64,000 nt of DNA from Modestobacter lapidis (lineage in GTDB: Bacteria; Actinomycetota; Actinomycetes; Mycobacteriales; Geodermatophilaceae). The stretch is from assembly GCA_019779905.1 (NCBI GenBank), contig JABAKE010000003.1, forward strand, positions 305,835 to 369,834, in the 5' to 3' direction. Each line of letters opens with the position of its first letter. Positions within the stretch are counted from its first letter, which is position 1. Positions 42,442 through 51,587 of this stretch are shown piece by piece. The notes under the pieces are model-generated. The model made no database searches. It had not been told where the DNA came from and saw only the letters and a list, made by a program, of their open reading frames with translations. A program made the position numbers and the translations under genes.

Positions 42442-43215
42442 GTGCCGACCCGACGACGCTTCCTCGTGACCGGCGCGGTCACCGGCCTGCTGGCCGGATG
42501 CGCCGCGGCCGCGCCCGGTGCATCCGGTGGACGCGGTTCCGGCGCGGCCCTGACGGCCCGCCCCACGGCGACCCCCGGTGCCTCGCTGCCGGTTCCCGGC
42601 ACCCGGCCGCTGGGGCTGGTGGCCGAGGGTGACCCGCTACTGCACGTCCCGCCGGCCCTGCCGGCCGGACGGCCCGCTCCGCTGGTCATCACGCTGCACG
42701 GGGCCGGCGGCGACGCCGTGGCCGGCCTGGCCCTGCTGCGCGCCCTCGCCGACGAGCGCGGGCTGCTGCTGCTCGCACCGTCGTCCCGCGGCCCGACCTG
42801 GGACGCGATCCGGAACGGCTACGGCCCCGACCTCGAGCTCCTCGACCGGGCTCTCGACCGGGTGTTCAGCACGGTCCGGGTGGACGCCGAGCAGGTGGCC
42901 GTCGCCGGCTTCTCCGACGGCGCCTCGTACGCCCTGGGGGTGGGCCTGGCCAACGGCGCGCTCCTCCGCCGGGTCGTGGCGTTCTCCCCGGGCTTCGTCC
43001 CGCGGGGGCCGCGCGCGGGCCGGCCGGCGGTGTTCGTCTCGCACGGGGTCGCCGACGAGGTGCTGCCGGTGGCGCGCACCAGCGGGCGGATCGTGCCGGC
43101 GCTGCGGGACGACGGCTACGACGTCACCTACCGCGAGTTCGCCGGACCGCACACGGTGCCCCCGGAGGTCGCCCGCGAGGCGGTCGACTGGCTGGACCCG
43201 GACGGACCGCGGTGA
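42442..43215 (+). CDS. Tat-exported lipoprotein esterase (PHB depolymerase-like alpha/beta-hydrolase)
   Basis: 257 residues from GTG at 42442. PTRRRFLVTGAVTGLLAGC combines a twin-arginine motif (RRRFL) with a lipobox (LAGC, Cys near residue 19). The hydrolase has LVITLHGAGGDAVAG, the nucleophile elbow VAGFSDGASYA, HGVADEVLP (Asp) and FAGPHTVP (His), so the triad is complete. It should sit on the outer face of the membrane and cleave esters. Overlaps the next gene by GTGA. Confidence 0.85.
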   Translation: MPTRRRFLVTGAVTGLLAGCAAAAPGASGGRGSGAALTARPTATPGASLPVPGTRPLGLVAEGDPLLHVPPALPAGRPAPLVITLHGAGGDAVAGLALLRALADERGLLLLAPSSRGPTWDAIRNGYGPDLELLDRALDRVFSTVRVDAEQVAVAGFSDGASYALGVGLANGALLRRVVAFSPGFVPRGPRAGRPAVFVSHGVADEVLPVARTSGRIVPALRDDGYDVTYREFAGPHTVPPEVAREAVDWLDPDGPR

Positions 43216-43817
43216 CCGGCGAGGAGGCGGCCGGACGACGGCTGCTGGAGCTGGCGGCCGGGGGTGCCACGGGGGGCGACGTCCTGGTGTTCGCCGACGG
43301 GCTGCCGCCGGTGCGGGCAGCGGACCTGGTCGGCCGCTGGCGGGGCAGCGAACTGCCCACCGGGCACCGGCTGGACGGGTTGCTCGCCAGCTGCGGCTGG
43401 TACGGCAAGGACGTCGTCGACGCCGAGACGGTGCACCCGCTGCTGTTCGCCGACCGGGCCGGCATGCCCCGCCCGGTGGATCCGGCGCTGGCCCCGCTCG
43501 GCCTGCTGCGCGACCGTACCTGGCTGGCCCGGACGAGGGCCGCCCGGGCCGCGTTCGCCGGGCTGCGCCCGCTGCTGAGCACCCGGCGGCCGGCGGCCCG
43601 GGTGCGGGAGGTGCGGCACCGGGGCGTGCTCACCGCGGCGATCGTCTACGACCGGCTGCCGGTCATCGACGCCTTCCGCCGGATCGGCGACGGCACCGTG
43701 CTCGGGCTGATGGACCTGCGGGGGATGCCCGAGCCGTTCCCGTTCGTGCTGCGCCGGGAGGTCAGCGCCGGTCGGCGTACCAGCGGCCCAGCCGGGCGAA
43801 GCCCTCGTCCAGGCTGA
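43212..43817 (+). CDS. GXWXG/DUF4334-domain protein
   Basis: 201 residues, GTG at 43212. LVGRWRGSELPTGHRLDGLL and SCGWYGKDVVDAETVHPL form the GXWXG domain. RHRGVLTAAIVYDRLPVIDAF and VLGLMDLRGMPEPFPFVLRR form the DUF4334 domain. Both are conserved in actinobacteria with no known activity. The last ~18 residues overlap the end of oleD antisense (43762-43817) and are not conserved in look. Confidence 0.82.
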   Translation: MTGEEAAGRRLLELAAGGATGGDVLVFADGLPPVRAADLVGRWRGSELPTGHRLDGLLASCGWYGKDVVDAETVHPLLFADRAGMPRPVDPALAPLGLLRDRTWLARTRAARAAFAGLRPLLSTRRPAARVREVRHRGVLTAAIVYDRLPVIDAFRRIGDGTVLGLMDLRGMPEPFPFVLRREVSAGRRTSGPAGRSPRPG

Positions 43818-44733
43818 CCTCCGGGCGCCAGCCCAGCGCGGCGCGGGTGCGCCGCTGGTCGAACCAGTGCGCGGTGGCCAGCTGCTCGGCCAGGAACCGG
43901 GTCAGCGGCGGCGTGGCGCGGGCCCCGGCGAGGGTCCACGCGCCGTCGATCACGGCGCCGGCCAGCCACGCGGCCCGGAACGGCACCCGGAACCCCGGGC
44001 CGGGGACGCCCGCCGCCCGGCACAGCCGGTCCAGCACCTCGCCGACCGGGCGCGGCTCCCCGTTGGTCACCACCAGGGCCTCGCCGTGCACCGGCCCGCA
44101 GGCGTGGAGCGCGGCGATCAGCGCGGCGGCGGCGTTGTCCACGTAGGTGGTGTCGATCAGCGCCGCACCCGAGCCGATCAGCGGCAGCCGGCCGGCCCGG
44201 GCCCGGTCGACGATCCGGCCGACCAGCTGGGTGTCGCCGGGCCCCCAGACCAGGTGCGGCCGGACGACGAGCACCGCGAGCCCGGCGGCGTCGGCGGCCA
44301 GCACCTCCTGCTCGGCGACCGCCTTCGAGCGGGCGTAGTGCCCGCGCGCCCCTGCCGGGTCCGCCGGCTGCGCGCCGACCCCGGCCAGGGCCGCGCCGGC
44401 GTGCGCGACCGACGGCGAGGACACGTGGACCAGCCGGCCCACCCCGGCGGCCCGGCAGGCGGCGAGCACGGTGCGGGTGCCCGCCACGTTGGCCCGGACG
44501 TACTCCCGCCGGCGGCCGACCACGTCGACCTTCGCGGCCAGGTGCACGACGGCGTCCTGCCCGCGGGTCGCGCGGCGCACGGCATCGGGGTCCGCGACGT
44601 CGCCGAGCACCTCCGCGCAGGGCAGCCCGGCGGGCCGGCGCTGCAGCACCGTGACCTCGTCGCCGCGCTCGGACAGCGCGGCGGCGGTGGCCCGGCCCAG
44701 CATCCCGCTCGCGCCGGTGACCAGCACCCTCAC
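43762..44733 (-). CDS. oleD: OleD, NADPH-dependent 2-alkyl-3-ketoacyl reductase
   Basis: 323 residues from GTG at 44733, overlapping the oleBC stop by GTGA. Extended short-chain dehydrogenase: VRVLVTGASGMLGRATAAAL (TGxxGxxG), VVHLAAKVDVVGR, and the YxxxK site in GHYARSKAVAEQ (3-beta-HSD type). It reduces the beta-keto acid made by OleA to a beta-hydroxy acid, the substrate of the OleC domain. Its place directly after oleBC fixes the assignment. Confidence 0.9.
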   Translation of the reverse strand: MRVLVTGASGMLGRATAAALSERGDEVTVLQRRPAGLPCAEVLGDVADPDAVRRATRGQDAVVHLAAKVDVVGRRREYVRANVAGTRTVLAACRAAGVGRLVHVSSPSVAHAGAALAGVGAQPADPAGARGHYARSKAVAEQEVLAADAAGLAVLVVRPHLVWGPGDTQLVGRIVDRARAGRLPLIGSGAALIDTTYVDNAAAALIAALHACGPVHGEALVVTNGEPRPVGEVLDRLCRAAGVPGPGFRVPFRAAWLAGAVIDGAWTLAGARATPPLTRFLAEQLATAHWFDQRRTRAALGWRPEVSLDEGFARLGRWYADRR

Positions 44734-47306
44734 CGGGGACGCCGGGGTGCCCCCGAGCCGGCCAGCACGCCGGCGGCCCGGCCGGCGACCGCGGTCCGGT
44801 CGACCTTGGACGCGTGCCGGATGTCGACCGGCAGTCGCCGGGCCACCAGCACGGCGGCGACGTCCACCCCGGCTGCGGCGCGCACGGCCGCGGCCAGGTC
44901 GGCGTCGGCCGGGGCCATGCTCTCCCCGCGACCACGCGGGGGCGGCGCGGCGGGCACGAGCACGACCACCACCACCTGGGCGCCGACCGGGCCGACCCCG
45001 ACCACCGCGGCGGCCGAGACCTCGTCCAGCCGCTCCACCCGCTGCTCCACGCCCACCGGGGTGACCACGCCACCGGCGGTGGGGACCACGTGCGGCAACC
45101 GCCCCTCGATCCACAGCCGGCCCGCGTCGTCCAGGTGCCCGACATCGCCGGTGCGGTGCCAGCCGGGGTCGCGGGAGGCGGCCCGCTCGGTGGCCCACAG
45201 CGCGTCGTAGCGGTCCTTGACGTGCGGGCCGCGCACGCAGACCTCGCCGGTGCGGCCGGGCTCCGCGGTGAGCGGCCCGTCGGCCTGGCCGGTGGCCGAC
45301 AGCGGGCTGAGCCGCACCTCCACCCCGGGCAGCGGCCGGCCCACGCACACCCCGTCGCCGGGCCCGGCTGCCTCGACCTCGGCGGCCGAGATGTCGGTGA
45401 CCGGGAGGGCCTCGGTCATCCCGTAGGGCGTGTGCGCCTCCGCCGCCGGCAGCACCGCGCGCACCGACTCGAGCAGGGTGGCCGGCACCGGAGCGCCGGC
45501 GGACATCAGCAGCCGCACCCGGGACAGTGCCGTGCGCTCGGGTGCGGTCAGGTCCGCGCCGGTCGCGGCGACCCGGCGCAGCGCGGCCGGCGAGGCGAAC
45601 ACGACGGTCGCATCGACCGCCGCCGCGGCCCGGGCCAGGTCGGTGGCGCGCAGCGTGCCCGGCCTGGTCACGTCGATGTCCGGAACGGCGGAGCCGATCC
45701 CCAGCGCCGGGCCCAGCAGCGCGAACGGGGCGAACGCGGCCACGAAGCGGTCCTCGGGGCCCAGGGAGTACGTGCTGCGGACCAGCTCGAACTGGGCCAG
45801 TGCCTGCCGCTGGGTGTAGACCACGCCCTTGGCCGGGCCGGTCGCCCCGGAGGTGAACAGCACGGCGCAGTCGGCGTCCAGCGGCATCTCCGGCGGGGAC
45901 GCTGCGGTGCGGCCGAGCCGGGTGAGCTCGGTGAGGTCGTGCGCGGCGCCGGTCACGCGCCGGACCAGCGGCCCCGGGCCGGCGGCGATCCGTGAGCCGG
46001 GCAGCCCCATCAGCCGGGCCGCGGCCAGGCCCGGGCCGCCGCCGATGACGTGGTCGACCGCGGCGCTGCGCAGCGCCCGCCGCATCCCGCCCAGCCCCAG
46101 CCCCTTGTCGGCCACCACGATCACCCCGCCGGCCCGCCAGACGGCGTAGACGGCGGCGGTGAGGTCGGCGGAGGGCTCCACCAGCAGGGCGACCCGGTCG
46201 CCCGGGCGCACGCCCGCGGCGGCCAGCCCGGCGGCGAGGTCCTCGACCCGCCGGTGCAGCGCCGCCCAGCTCGTGGTGGCCCCGCCCACCTCCACGACGG
46301 CCGGTGACGGGTCGCCGGCCCGCTCGGCCAGCGCGGACCAGAGGTGCCGGCCGGCCACCGGGGGAGCCCCCGGCGCGGGCGGCGCGGCGGGCGGGGTGCC
46401 GAGGTCGGTGACCCACTGGGCGATCGCGGCGGCGTACTGCGGCGCGTCCTCGGGGAGCAGGTGCGAGGCGCCCTCGTAGCGGTGCAGCTCCGCCTGCGGC
46501 AGCCGGTCGCGGATCTCGGCGAGGTACCGGTCGGCGAAGACCGGGTCGCGCGGGCCCCACAGCAGCAGTGCGGGGACGTCGAGCCCGCGCATGCCCGCGC
46601 CGATGGCATCCAGCGCCGGGCGCGAGGGGTGCGCGTCGGTGAAGGGGATGTCGGCGACGAAGTCACCCACCGACCGCCGCCGGGCAGCCGAGCGGTACGG
46701 CGCGGCGAAGGCCCGGCGTACGTCGGCGGGCAGCGCCGGCCGGGACAACCGGGTGGCTGCCTGCACGAACACCGGGGTGCGCACGGTGACCGCCTCGTGC
46801 AGCGCGCGCGCCGAGGCCAGCCGGATGAGCACCGGCCCCAGGTCGTGGTCGGGCTGGGCGACCGCGGTGTTGGTGAGCACCACCCCGCGCAGCTGCTCGC
46901 GGTGGGCCAGCGCCCAGCCCAGCGAGATGATGCCGCCCCAGTCGTGGGCGACCGTCACCACCGGCCCCGTGACGCCCAGCGCCGCGGTCAGGTCGACCAG
47001 GTCGGCGACCCGCTGCGGCAGGGTGCGCGGTGCGGCGAGCCGCTCGGAGAAGCCCATCCCGAGCTGGTCGGGGGCCACGACCCGCCAGCCGGGGGGCGCC
47101 GCGGTCAGCAGCCGGCGCCACAGGTAGGACCAGGTCGGGTTGCCGTGGACGCACAGCAGGGTGCCGACCGGATCGGTCACCCCGTTGTCGAGCACGTGCC
47201 AGGTGTGCGCGACACCGTCGCCGTCGGTGACGCGCAGCGTGCGGGACCAGGCCGGGTCCAGCCCGGGCAGGCCGTGCGGGACGTCGGCGGCGGCGGCCGC
47301 CGTCAC
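44730..47306 (-). CDS. oleBC: OleBC fusion: beta-lactone decarboxylase + beta-lactone synthetase
   Basis: 858 residues, GTG at 47306 overlapping the oleA stop (GTGA). OleB half (residues 1-~300) is an alpha/beta-hydrolase: LCVHGNPTWSYLWR, and VAHDWGG, where Asp122 stands at the nucleophile place. OleC half (~320-858) is an AMP-ligase fold: LFTSGATGPAKGVVYTQRQ (P-loop), HTPYGMTEALPVTD, and WHRTGDVGHLDDAGRLW. OleC closes the beta-hydroxy acid to a beta-lactone with ATP; OleB removes CO2 to leave a cis-olefin. Fusion of the two is known from actinobacteria such as Micrococcus. Confidence 0.92.
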   Translation of the reverse strand: MTAAAAADVPHGLPGLDPAWSRTLRVTDGDGVAHTWHVLDNGVTDPVGTLLCVHGNPTWSYLWRRLLTAAPPGWRVVAPDQLGMGFSERLAAPRTLPQRVADLVDLTAALGVTGPVVTVAHDWGGIISLGWALAHREQLRGVVLTNTAVAQPDHDLGPVLIRLASARALHEAVTVRTPVFVQAATRLSRPALPADVRRAFAAPYRSAARRRSVGDFVADIPFTDAHPSRPALDAIGAGMRGLDVPALLLWGPRDPVFADRYLAEIRDRLPQAELHRYEGASHLLPEDAPQYAAAIAQWVTDLGTPPAAPPAPGAPPVAGRHLWSALAERAGDPSPAVVEVGGATTSWAALHRRVEDLAAGLAAAGVRPGDRVALLVEPSADLTAAVYAVWRAGGVIVVADKGLGLGGMRRALRSAAVDHVIGGGPGLAAARLMGLPGSRIAAGPGPLVRRVTGAAHDLTELTRLGRTAASPPEMPLDADCAVLFTSGATGPAKGVVYTQRQALAQFELVRSTYSLGPEDRFVAAFAPFALLGPALGIGSAVPDIDVTRPGTLRATDLARAAAAVDATVVFASPAALRRVAATGADLTAPERTALSRVRLLMSAGAPVPATLLESVRAVLPAAEAHTPYGMTEALPVTDISAAEVEAAGPGDGVCVGRPLPGVEVRLSPLSATGQADGPLTAEPGRTGEVCVRGPHVKDRYDALWATERAASRDPGWHRTGDVGHLDDAGRLWIEGRLPHVVPTAGGVVTPVGVEQRVERLDEVSAAAVVGVGPVGAQVVVVVLVPAAPPPRGRGESMAPADADLAAAVRAAAGVDVAAVLVARRLPVDIRHASKVDRTAVAGRAAGVLAGSGAPRRPR

Positions 47307-48328
47307 CAGGTGATCTCGAGGATGGAGGCGTTCAGGCCGGAGCCGATGCCCATCAGCAGCACCCGGTCGCCGTCGACCAGGTCGTGCGCCTCGCCGGCCA
47401 GGGTGAACGGAACGGACGCCGGCCCGATGTTGCCGCGCTCGGGGAAGGTGCGCGGTACCCGGTCCGGGTCGATGCCCAGCCGCTCGCAGACGGCGTTGGT
47501 GTGCACCTGGGAGACCTGGTGGATCACGTACCGGTCCATGCCGCCGGCCCAGTCGAACTCCTGGGTCGCCTCGTCCCAGAGGTCCTCGGACAGCTGGAGT
47601 CCGGCATCCAGCAGCCCCTTCAGGTCGGTGTACATGCCGTCGTTGTCACCGATGCACAGCCCGTGGTGCTCGGTGCCGGCCCGGCTGGCGCTGGCCACGA
47701 CCCGGTGCCCCTCGGGGTGCCGGTCGGCGCGGCCCAGCACCATGGCCGCCGCACCCGAGCCCAGGGTGAGCGAGGCGAACTGGCTCATCACGTCCTTGGA
47801 CGTGGTGTCGGGGCGGGACAGGTTCGCGATCGTGCGCTCCTGGACCTTCCGGGAGTCCTCGCCGTTGACCACGAGCACGTAGTCGACCCGGCCGGAGTCG
47901 ATCATCGCGCCGGCCAGCTCGATGCCGTTGACGAAACCGAGGCAGGCGTTGGTGATGTCGAAGTTCTGGCACGAGCTGGGCAGCCCGAGGGCGTGGTGCA
48001 CCGCGGTCGCGGTGGAGGGCTCCAGGTGCTCCCGGCTCACCGAGGTGTTGACCATCAGGCCGATCCCGGCCGGGTCGATGCCGCTCTCGCTGATCGCCTT
48101 GGCCCCGGCCATGGCCGCGCCGTCGACGAACGTGACGCCGTCGGGCCACCAGCGGCGCTCGCGGATGCCCACCAGCCGCTCCAGCAGGCCGGGGCGCAGG
48201 CGCACGCGCTGGTAGGTGTCGGCGAGTTGTTCGTCGAACTCGGCGGAGGTGACGACCCGGGAGGCGTCAGCGTTGCTGACGGTCAGGATCGTGGTGTTGG
48301 AGAAGCGGTGGGTCGTGTTGCCGCGCAT
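47303..48328 (-). CDS. oleA: OleA, acyl-CoA head-to-head condensing enzyme
   Basis: 341 residues from the ATG at 48328, which has AGGA upstream; an ATG at 48361 directly behind a TACGAGT -10-like box is less likely. Thiolase/KASIII-like: ITNACLGFVNG with catalytic Cys129, SREHLEPSTA with Glu103 (the base in OleA), VIHQVSQVH with His270, and GNIGPAS with Asn300. OleA joins two fatty acyl-CoAs into a beta-keto acid. First gene of oleA-oleBC-oleD; the product should be a long-chain (about C25-C31) internal olefin in the membrane. Confidence 0.92.
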   Translation of the reverse strand: MRGNTTHRFSNTTILTVSNADASRVVTSAEFDEQLADTYQRVRLRPGLLERLVGIRERRWWPDGVTFVDGAAMAGAKAISESGIDPAGIGLMVNTSVSREHLEPSTATAVHHALGLPSSCQNFDITNACLGFVNGIELAGAMIDSGRVDYVLVVNGEDSRKVQERTIANLSRPDTTSKDVMSQFASLTLGSGAAAMVLGRADRHPEGHRVVASASRAGTEHHGLCIGDNDGMYTDLKGLLDAGLQLSEDLWDEATQEFDWAGGMDRYVIHQVSQVHTNAVCERLGIDPDRVPRTFPERGNIGPASVPFTLAGEAHDLVDGDRVLLMGIGSGLNASILEITW

Positions 48329-48503
48329 GTGCAGGTCCTGTCGAGTGGAGGTCGGCTCCATACTCGTACGGCGCCTCAGTCGGGGAACCCGGTACCCCGT
48401 CGGGGAGGGCGGTATTCCGGTGATCCGGACGACGTCGGCCGGATCCCGACCAGCGTACGGCCCCGCTCCCGACCGGGTCGGGCGTCGGCGCCGTCCCGGA
48501 CGG

Positions 48504-49553
48504 TCAGGCCGGCAGGGACACCGTGCGCCCTTCCGTGGCGCTGCGCCGGGCGGCGTCCAGCACGGTGGCGGTGGCGACGGCGTCCTGCGGGTCGACCGGT
48601 ACCGGCCCGCGGCCCCGCACCGCCGCCGCGACGGCCGGGTAGAGGGTGCTCCAGGCTCCCGGCACGGTCGGTACCACCGTGCCGGCGTCGCCCCGGTGCA
48701 CCCGGCCCCAGTGCTCCTCGGGCTCGGCGCCCCACCGGTCGCCGAGGGTGGCCGGGGTGTGCCCGGCCAGCAGCGCGTCCTCCTGCCCGTCGATGCGGCC
48801 GTCGCCGCCGACGACGTAGCTGCCGGTGGTGCCGGTGACCCGGAACCGCGGCCCGGGAGCGCCCTGGCTCCAGCTGCCCGACAGGTGCGAGGGCGTTCCG
48901 TCGGCGTGGGTGAGGGCGAGGAACACGTCGTCGTCCAGACCGCTGCTCCGCAGCCGCCACTCGGCGTGCACGCGGACCACCGGCCCGAGCAGGACCAGCG
49001 CCTGGTCGACCAGGTGGCTGCAGAAGTCGAGCAGGGTGCCGCCACCCGAGGCCGGCGGGCCCGGGTCCGGCGCCATCCGCTCGAAGCGCGACTCGAACCG
49101 GGTCGGCGTGCCGAGCACCCCGTCCGCGACGAGCTGCCGGACGGTTCGGAAGTCGGAGTCCCACCGCCGGTTCTGGTAGGGCACCAGTACCAGGCTCCGC
49201 TCGGCGGCGAGCTCGGCGGACGACCGCGCGGCGGCGGCGTCGAGCGCGAACGGCTTGTCGCACACCACCGCCAGCCCGAGCCGCAGGGCCTGGTCGGTGA
49301 GCAGGCTGTGCGTGTCGGCCGGGGTGGAGATCGCAACCGCCTCGGCGCCGGCGGCCACGAGGTCCTCCAGCGAGTCGAACAGCTGCGCGGCCGGATGGTC
49401 GGCGGTCACCAGGGCCCGGCGCTCCGCCGACGTGGTCACCACCCCGAGGAAGTCGCACTCCGCCGCCGCGGCCAGCAGCGGCGCGTGGAACCAGCGCCCA
49501 CCGAAGCCGTAGCCCACCAGGCCGAACCGGACCGGCCGGTCATCTCCAGTCAT
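48504..49553 (-). CDS. Gfo/Idh/MocA-family NAD(P)-dependent oxidoreductase
   Basis: 349 residues from the ATG at 49553, seven bases after a CATGAT -10-like box; an ATG at 49565 is possible. N-terminal Rossmann fold FGLVGYGFGGRWFHAPLL, then the family EKP-like motif as VVCDKPFALDAAA. The C-terminal domain has GGGTLLDFCSHLVDQAL. Members oxidise sugars, inositols or bile-pigment-like compounds; the substrate is unknown. Confidence 0.9.
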   Translation of the reverse strand: MTGDDRPVRFGLVGYGFGGRWFHAPLLAAAAECDFLGVVTTSAERRALVTADHPAAQLFDSLEDLVAAGAEAVAISTPADTHSLLTDQALRLGLAVVCDKPFALDAAAARSSAELAAERSLVLVPYQNRRWDSDFRTVRQLVADGVLGTPTRFESRFERMAPDPGPPASGGGTLLDFCSHLVDQALVLLGPVVRVHAEWRLRSSGLDDDVFLALTHADGTPSHLSGSWSQGAPGPRFRVTGTTGSYVVGGDGRIDGQEDALLAGHTPATLGDRWGAEPEEHWGRVHRGDAGTVVPTVPGAWSTLYPAVAAAVRGRGPVPVDPQDAVATATVLDAARRSATEGRTVSLPA

Positions 49554-49617
49554 GGCAGGGATCATGGCCGGTCCGCCCGGCGCCGGGACCATCGGGCGGG
49601 CGGACCTGCGCCGGTGG

Positions 49618-50217
49618 TCAGGGCGGCGGAGGGGTGAGGAACTCGGCATAGTCCGCCGCGGTCAACGGCCGCGACGTCAGCTGCCCCGAGGGGAGCGGTG
49701 CCTCCACCGGCTCACCGTCCCGGGTCAGCAGCACGCCGGCCACCCCGGCCAGGCTGGTCGCGGTGAGCACGATCTGCGCCACCGCCGGCCGGCTCTCCCG
49801 GATCGTCGAGGAGTCGGCGCTGCCGGCCACATCGACGGTGACGGTGTCGCCGGAGACGTCCGTGACGGTCAGCTGCACCTCCGGCGGCAGCGTGGTGGAG
49901 ATCTGGTCGTTGCGCTCACCGGGCGTCGGCCCGTCCGCCAGGTCGCCCAGCAACTCGGCCACCTGCTCCCGCAGCGTTCCCTGCGGTGGCTGCCGGCCGC
50001 GGGGGACCAGCACGTCGTCCTCCCCGACCAGGTAGATCCGCGGCTCGCCGACCTCCGGCGCCGGCGAGGGCACCGCCGGGCCGGTGGCCCCGGGCGACGC
50101 CAGGCCGTAGGGCACGTCGGAGGGGGCGATGATCTCCGGGGGGCCGCCGGTGGGCACCCCGCAGGAGCACAGCAGCGGCAGGGCGAGCAGCGCGGCCGCC
50201 AGCCCTCGCCGGCTCAC
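49618..50217 (-). CDS. GerMN-domain lipoprotein of a two-component operon
   Basis: 199 residues from GTG at 50217, overlapping the kinase stop (GTGA). Signal RRGLAAALLALPLLCSC with lipobox LCSC. The mature protein has the GerMN region (REQVAELLGDLADGPTPGERNDQ, VTDVSGDTVTVDVAGSAD, VLTATSLAGVAGVLLTRDG). As with LpqB of MtrAB-LpqB systems, it probably modulates the sensor kinase from the outer membrane face, although LpqB is much longer. Confidence 0.85.
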   Translation of the reverse strand: MSRRGLAAALLALPLLCSCGVPTGGPPEIIAPSDVPYGLASPGATGPAVPSPAPEVGEPRIYLVGEDDVLVPRGRQPPQGTLREQVAELLGDLADGPTPGERNDQISTTLPPEVQLTVTDVSGDTVTVDVAGSADSSTIRESRPAVAQIVLTATSLAGVAGVLLTRDGEPVEAPLPSGQLTSRPLTAADYAEFLTPPPP

Positions 50218-51587
50218 GGCCGCACCCCCGGGAGGGCCAGGCTGAACCGGGCGCCGCCGTCCGGGCTGGCCGAGCACCAGGCCGCGCCACCGTGCCGTGC
50301 CGCGGTCTCCGCCACGATCGCCAGCCCCAGCCCGGCCCCGGGCAGCGAACCCCGGGCCGTCCGGGCACCGCGGGCGAACCGCTCGAACACCCGTTCCCGG
50401 TCCGCGGGAGCCACTCCGGGTCCGGCGTCGTCGACGTGCAGCACGACGGCACCGTCGCGCTGCTGCACCATCACCCGGCGAGCCCCCCCGGCGTGGCGGT
50501 CGGCGTTGTCCAGCAGGTTGACCACGGCCCGCTCCAGGGTGCTCTTGTCGGCCCGGACGGTGGTGGGCGCGTCCCCGTCGGTGGTGAGCAGGTCCGCCGG
50601 GCGGCCGGTGTGGGCCAGCACCTCGCGCACCACCTGGCCGAGGCTGACCGGGGGCAGGGGCTCGGCCGTGGCGTCGGCATCCAGCCGGGCCAGCTCCAGC
50701 AGGTCGTCGAGGGTCCGGCGGAACCGGCGCAGCTCGGCCTCGATCAACGTGAGCGCCTCCCGGCCCCGCGGGGACAGCTCCTCCCGGCGCGCCCCCATCA
50801 CCTCCACGCTGGTGGTCAGCGTGGTGAGCGGGCTGCGCAGCTCGTGGCTGACGTCGCCGACGAAGCGGGCATCCCGGTCGATCCGGGCCGCCAGGGCGTC
50901 AACCATGCTGTTGAAGCTGCCGACGATGGCGACCAGGTCAGGGTCGTCGGTGCTGGGCAGCCGGGTGGTCAGCTCGCCGCCGGCGATCGAGGTGGCCGCG
51001 CCGGCCACCTGCTCCAGCGGGTGGACGGCGCGCCGGCTGGCCCACGTCCCGAACGCGGCCCCGGCAGCCGTCGCCGCCAGCGCACCGGCCCCCAGCACCG
51101 CGGCGAGGGTGCGCAGCGAGAGCTGCAGCTCGGTGAGCGGCGCCACCTCGAAGAACTCGATGCCGGCGGCCGGGACGGCCACTCCGACGACCAGCCGCGG
51201 GCCCGTGGCCGACTCGATGCGGACCGTTCCCGCTGCTCCGCCGGCCACCAGCTCCTGCAACGCCCCGGGAACGTCCCGGGCCCCGACGTCCAGGCTCGAG
51301 GAGTACCAGGCCTCCCCGTTGCGGACCACCACGGCCGAGCCCCCCGCCGGGAACAGGTCGGCCAGCACGTCGCCGATCTCCACGCCGGCGGTGGACAGCC
51401 GGCTGCGGAGCAGGTTGGCGTCGGTGAAGGCCTGCCGGGTGGCGGAGGACTCCCGCTGGTCGAGCAGGTAGTTGCGCGCGAGCAGGAACGTGGTGGCCAC
51501 CAGCACGGCCGACACCAGCAGCGTGCCGGCCGCGAAACCGACGACGATGCGGGCCCGCAGCCCCCGCGGCCGCAGCCGCCAGGTCAC
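50214..51587 (-). CDS. Sensor histidine kinase
   Basis: 457 residues from GTG at 51587, overlapping the regulator stop by GTGA. Order: membrane helix (IVVGFAAGTLLVSAVLVATTFLL), extracytoplasmic sensor (about 45-165), second helix, HAMP (RRAVHPLEQVAGAATSIAGG), dimerisation helix with the phospho-His (FVGDVSHELRSPLTTL), and ATPase domain with N-box NLLDNADRHAGGA, G1 VDDAGPGVAPADR and GAGLGLAIVAE. Closest in plan to MtrB-type kinases. Stimulus unknown. Confidence 0.93.
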   Translation of the reverse strand: MTWRLRPRGLRARIVVGFAAGTLLVSAVLVATTFLLARNYLLDQRESSATRQAFTDANLLRSRLSTAGVEIGDVLADLFPAGGSAVVVRNGEAWYSSSLDVGARDVPGALQELVAGGAAGTVRIESATGPRLVVGVAVPAAGIEFFEVAPLTELQLSLRTLAAVLGAGALAATAAGAAFGTWASRRAVHPLEQVAGAATSIAGGELTTRLPSTDDPDLVAIVGSFNSMVDALAARIDRDARFVGDVSHELRSPLTTLTTSVEVMGARREELSPRGREALTLIEAELRRFRRTLDDLLELARLDADATAEPLPPVSLGQVVREVLAHTGRPADLLTTDGDAPTTVRADKSTLERAVVNLLDNADRHAGGARRVMVQQRDGAVVLHVDDAGPGVAPADRERVFERFARGARTARGSLPGAGLGLAIVAETAARHGGAAWCSASPDGGARFSLALPGVRP

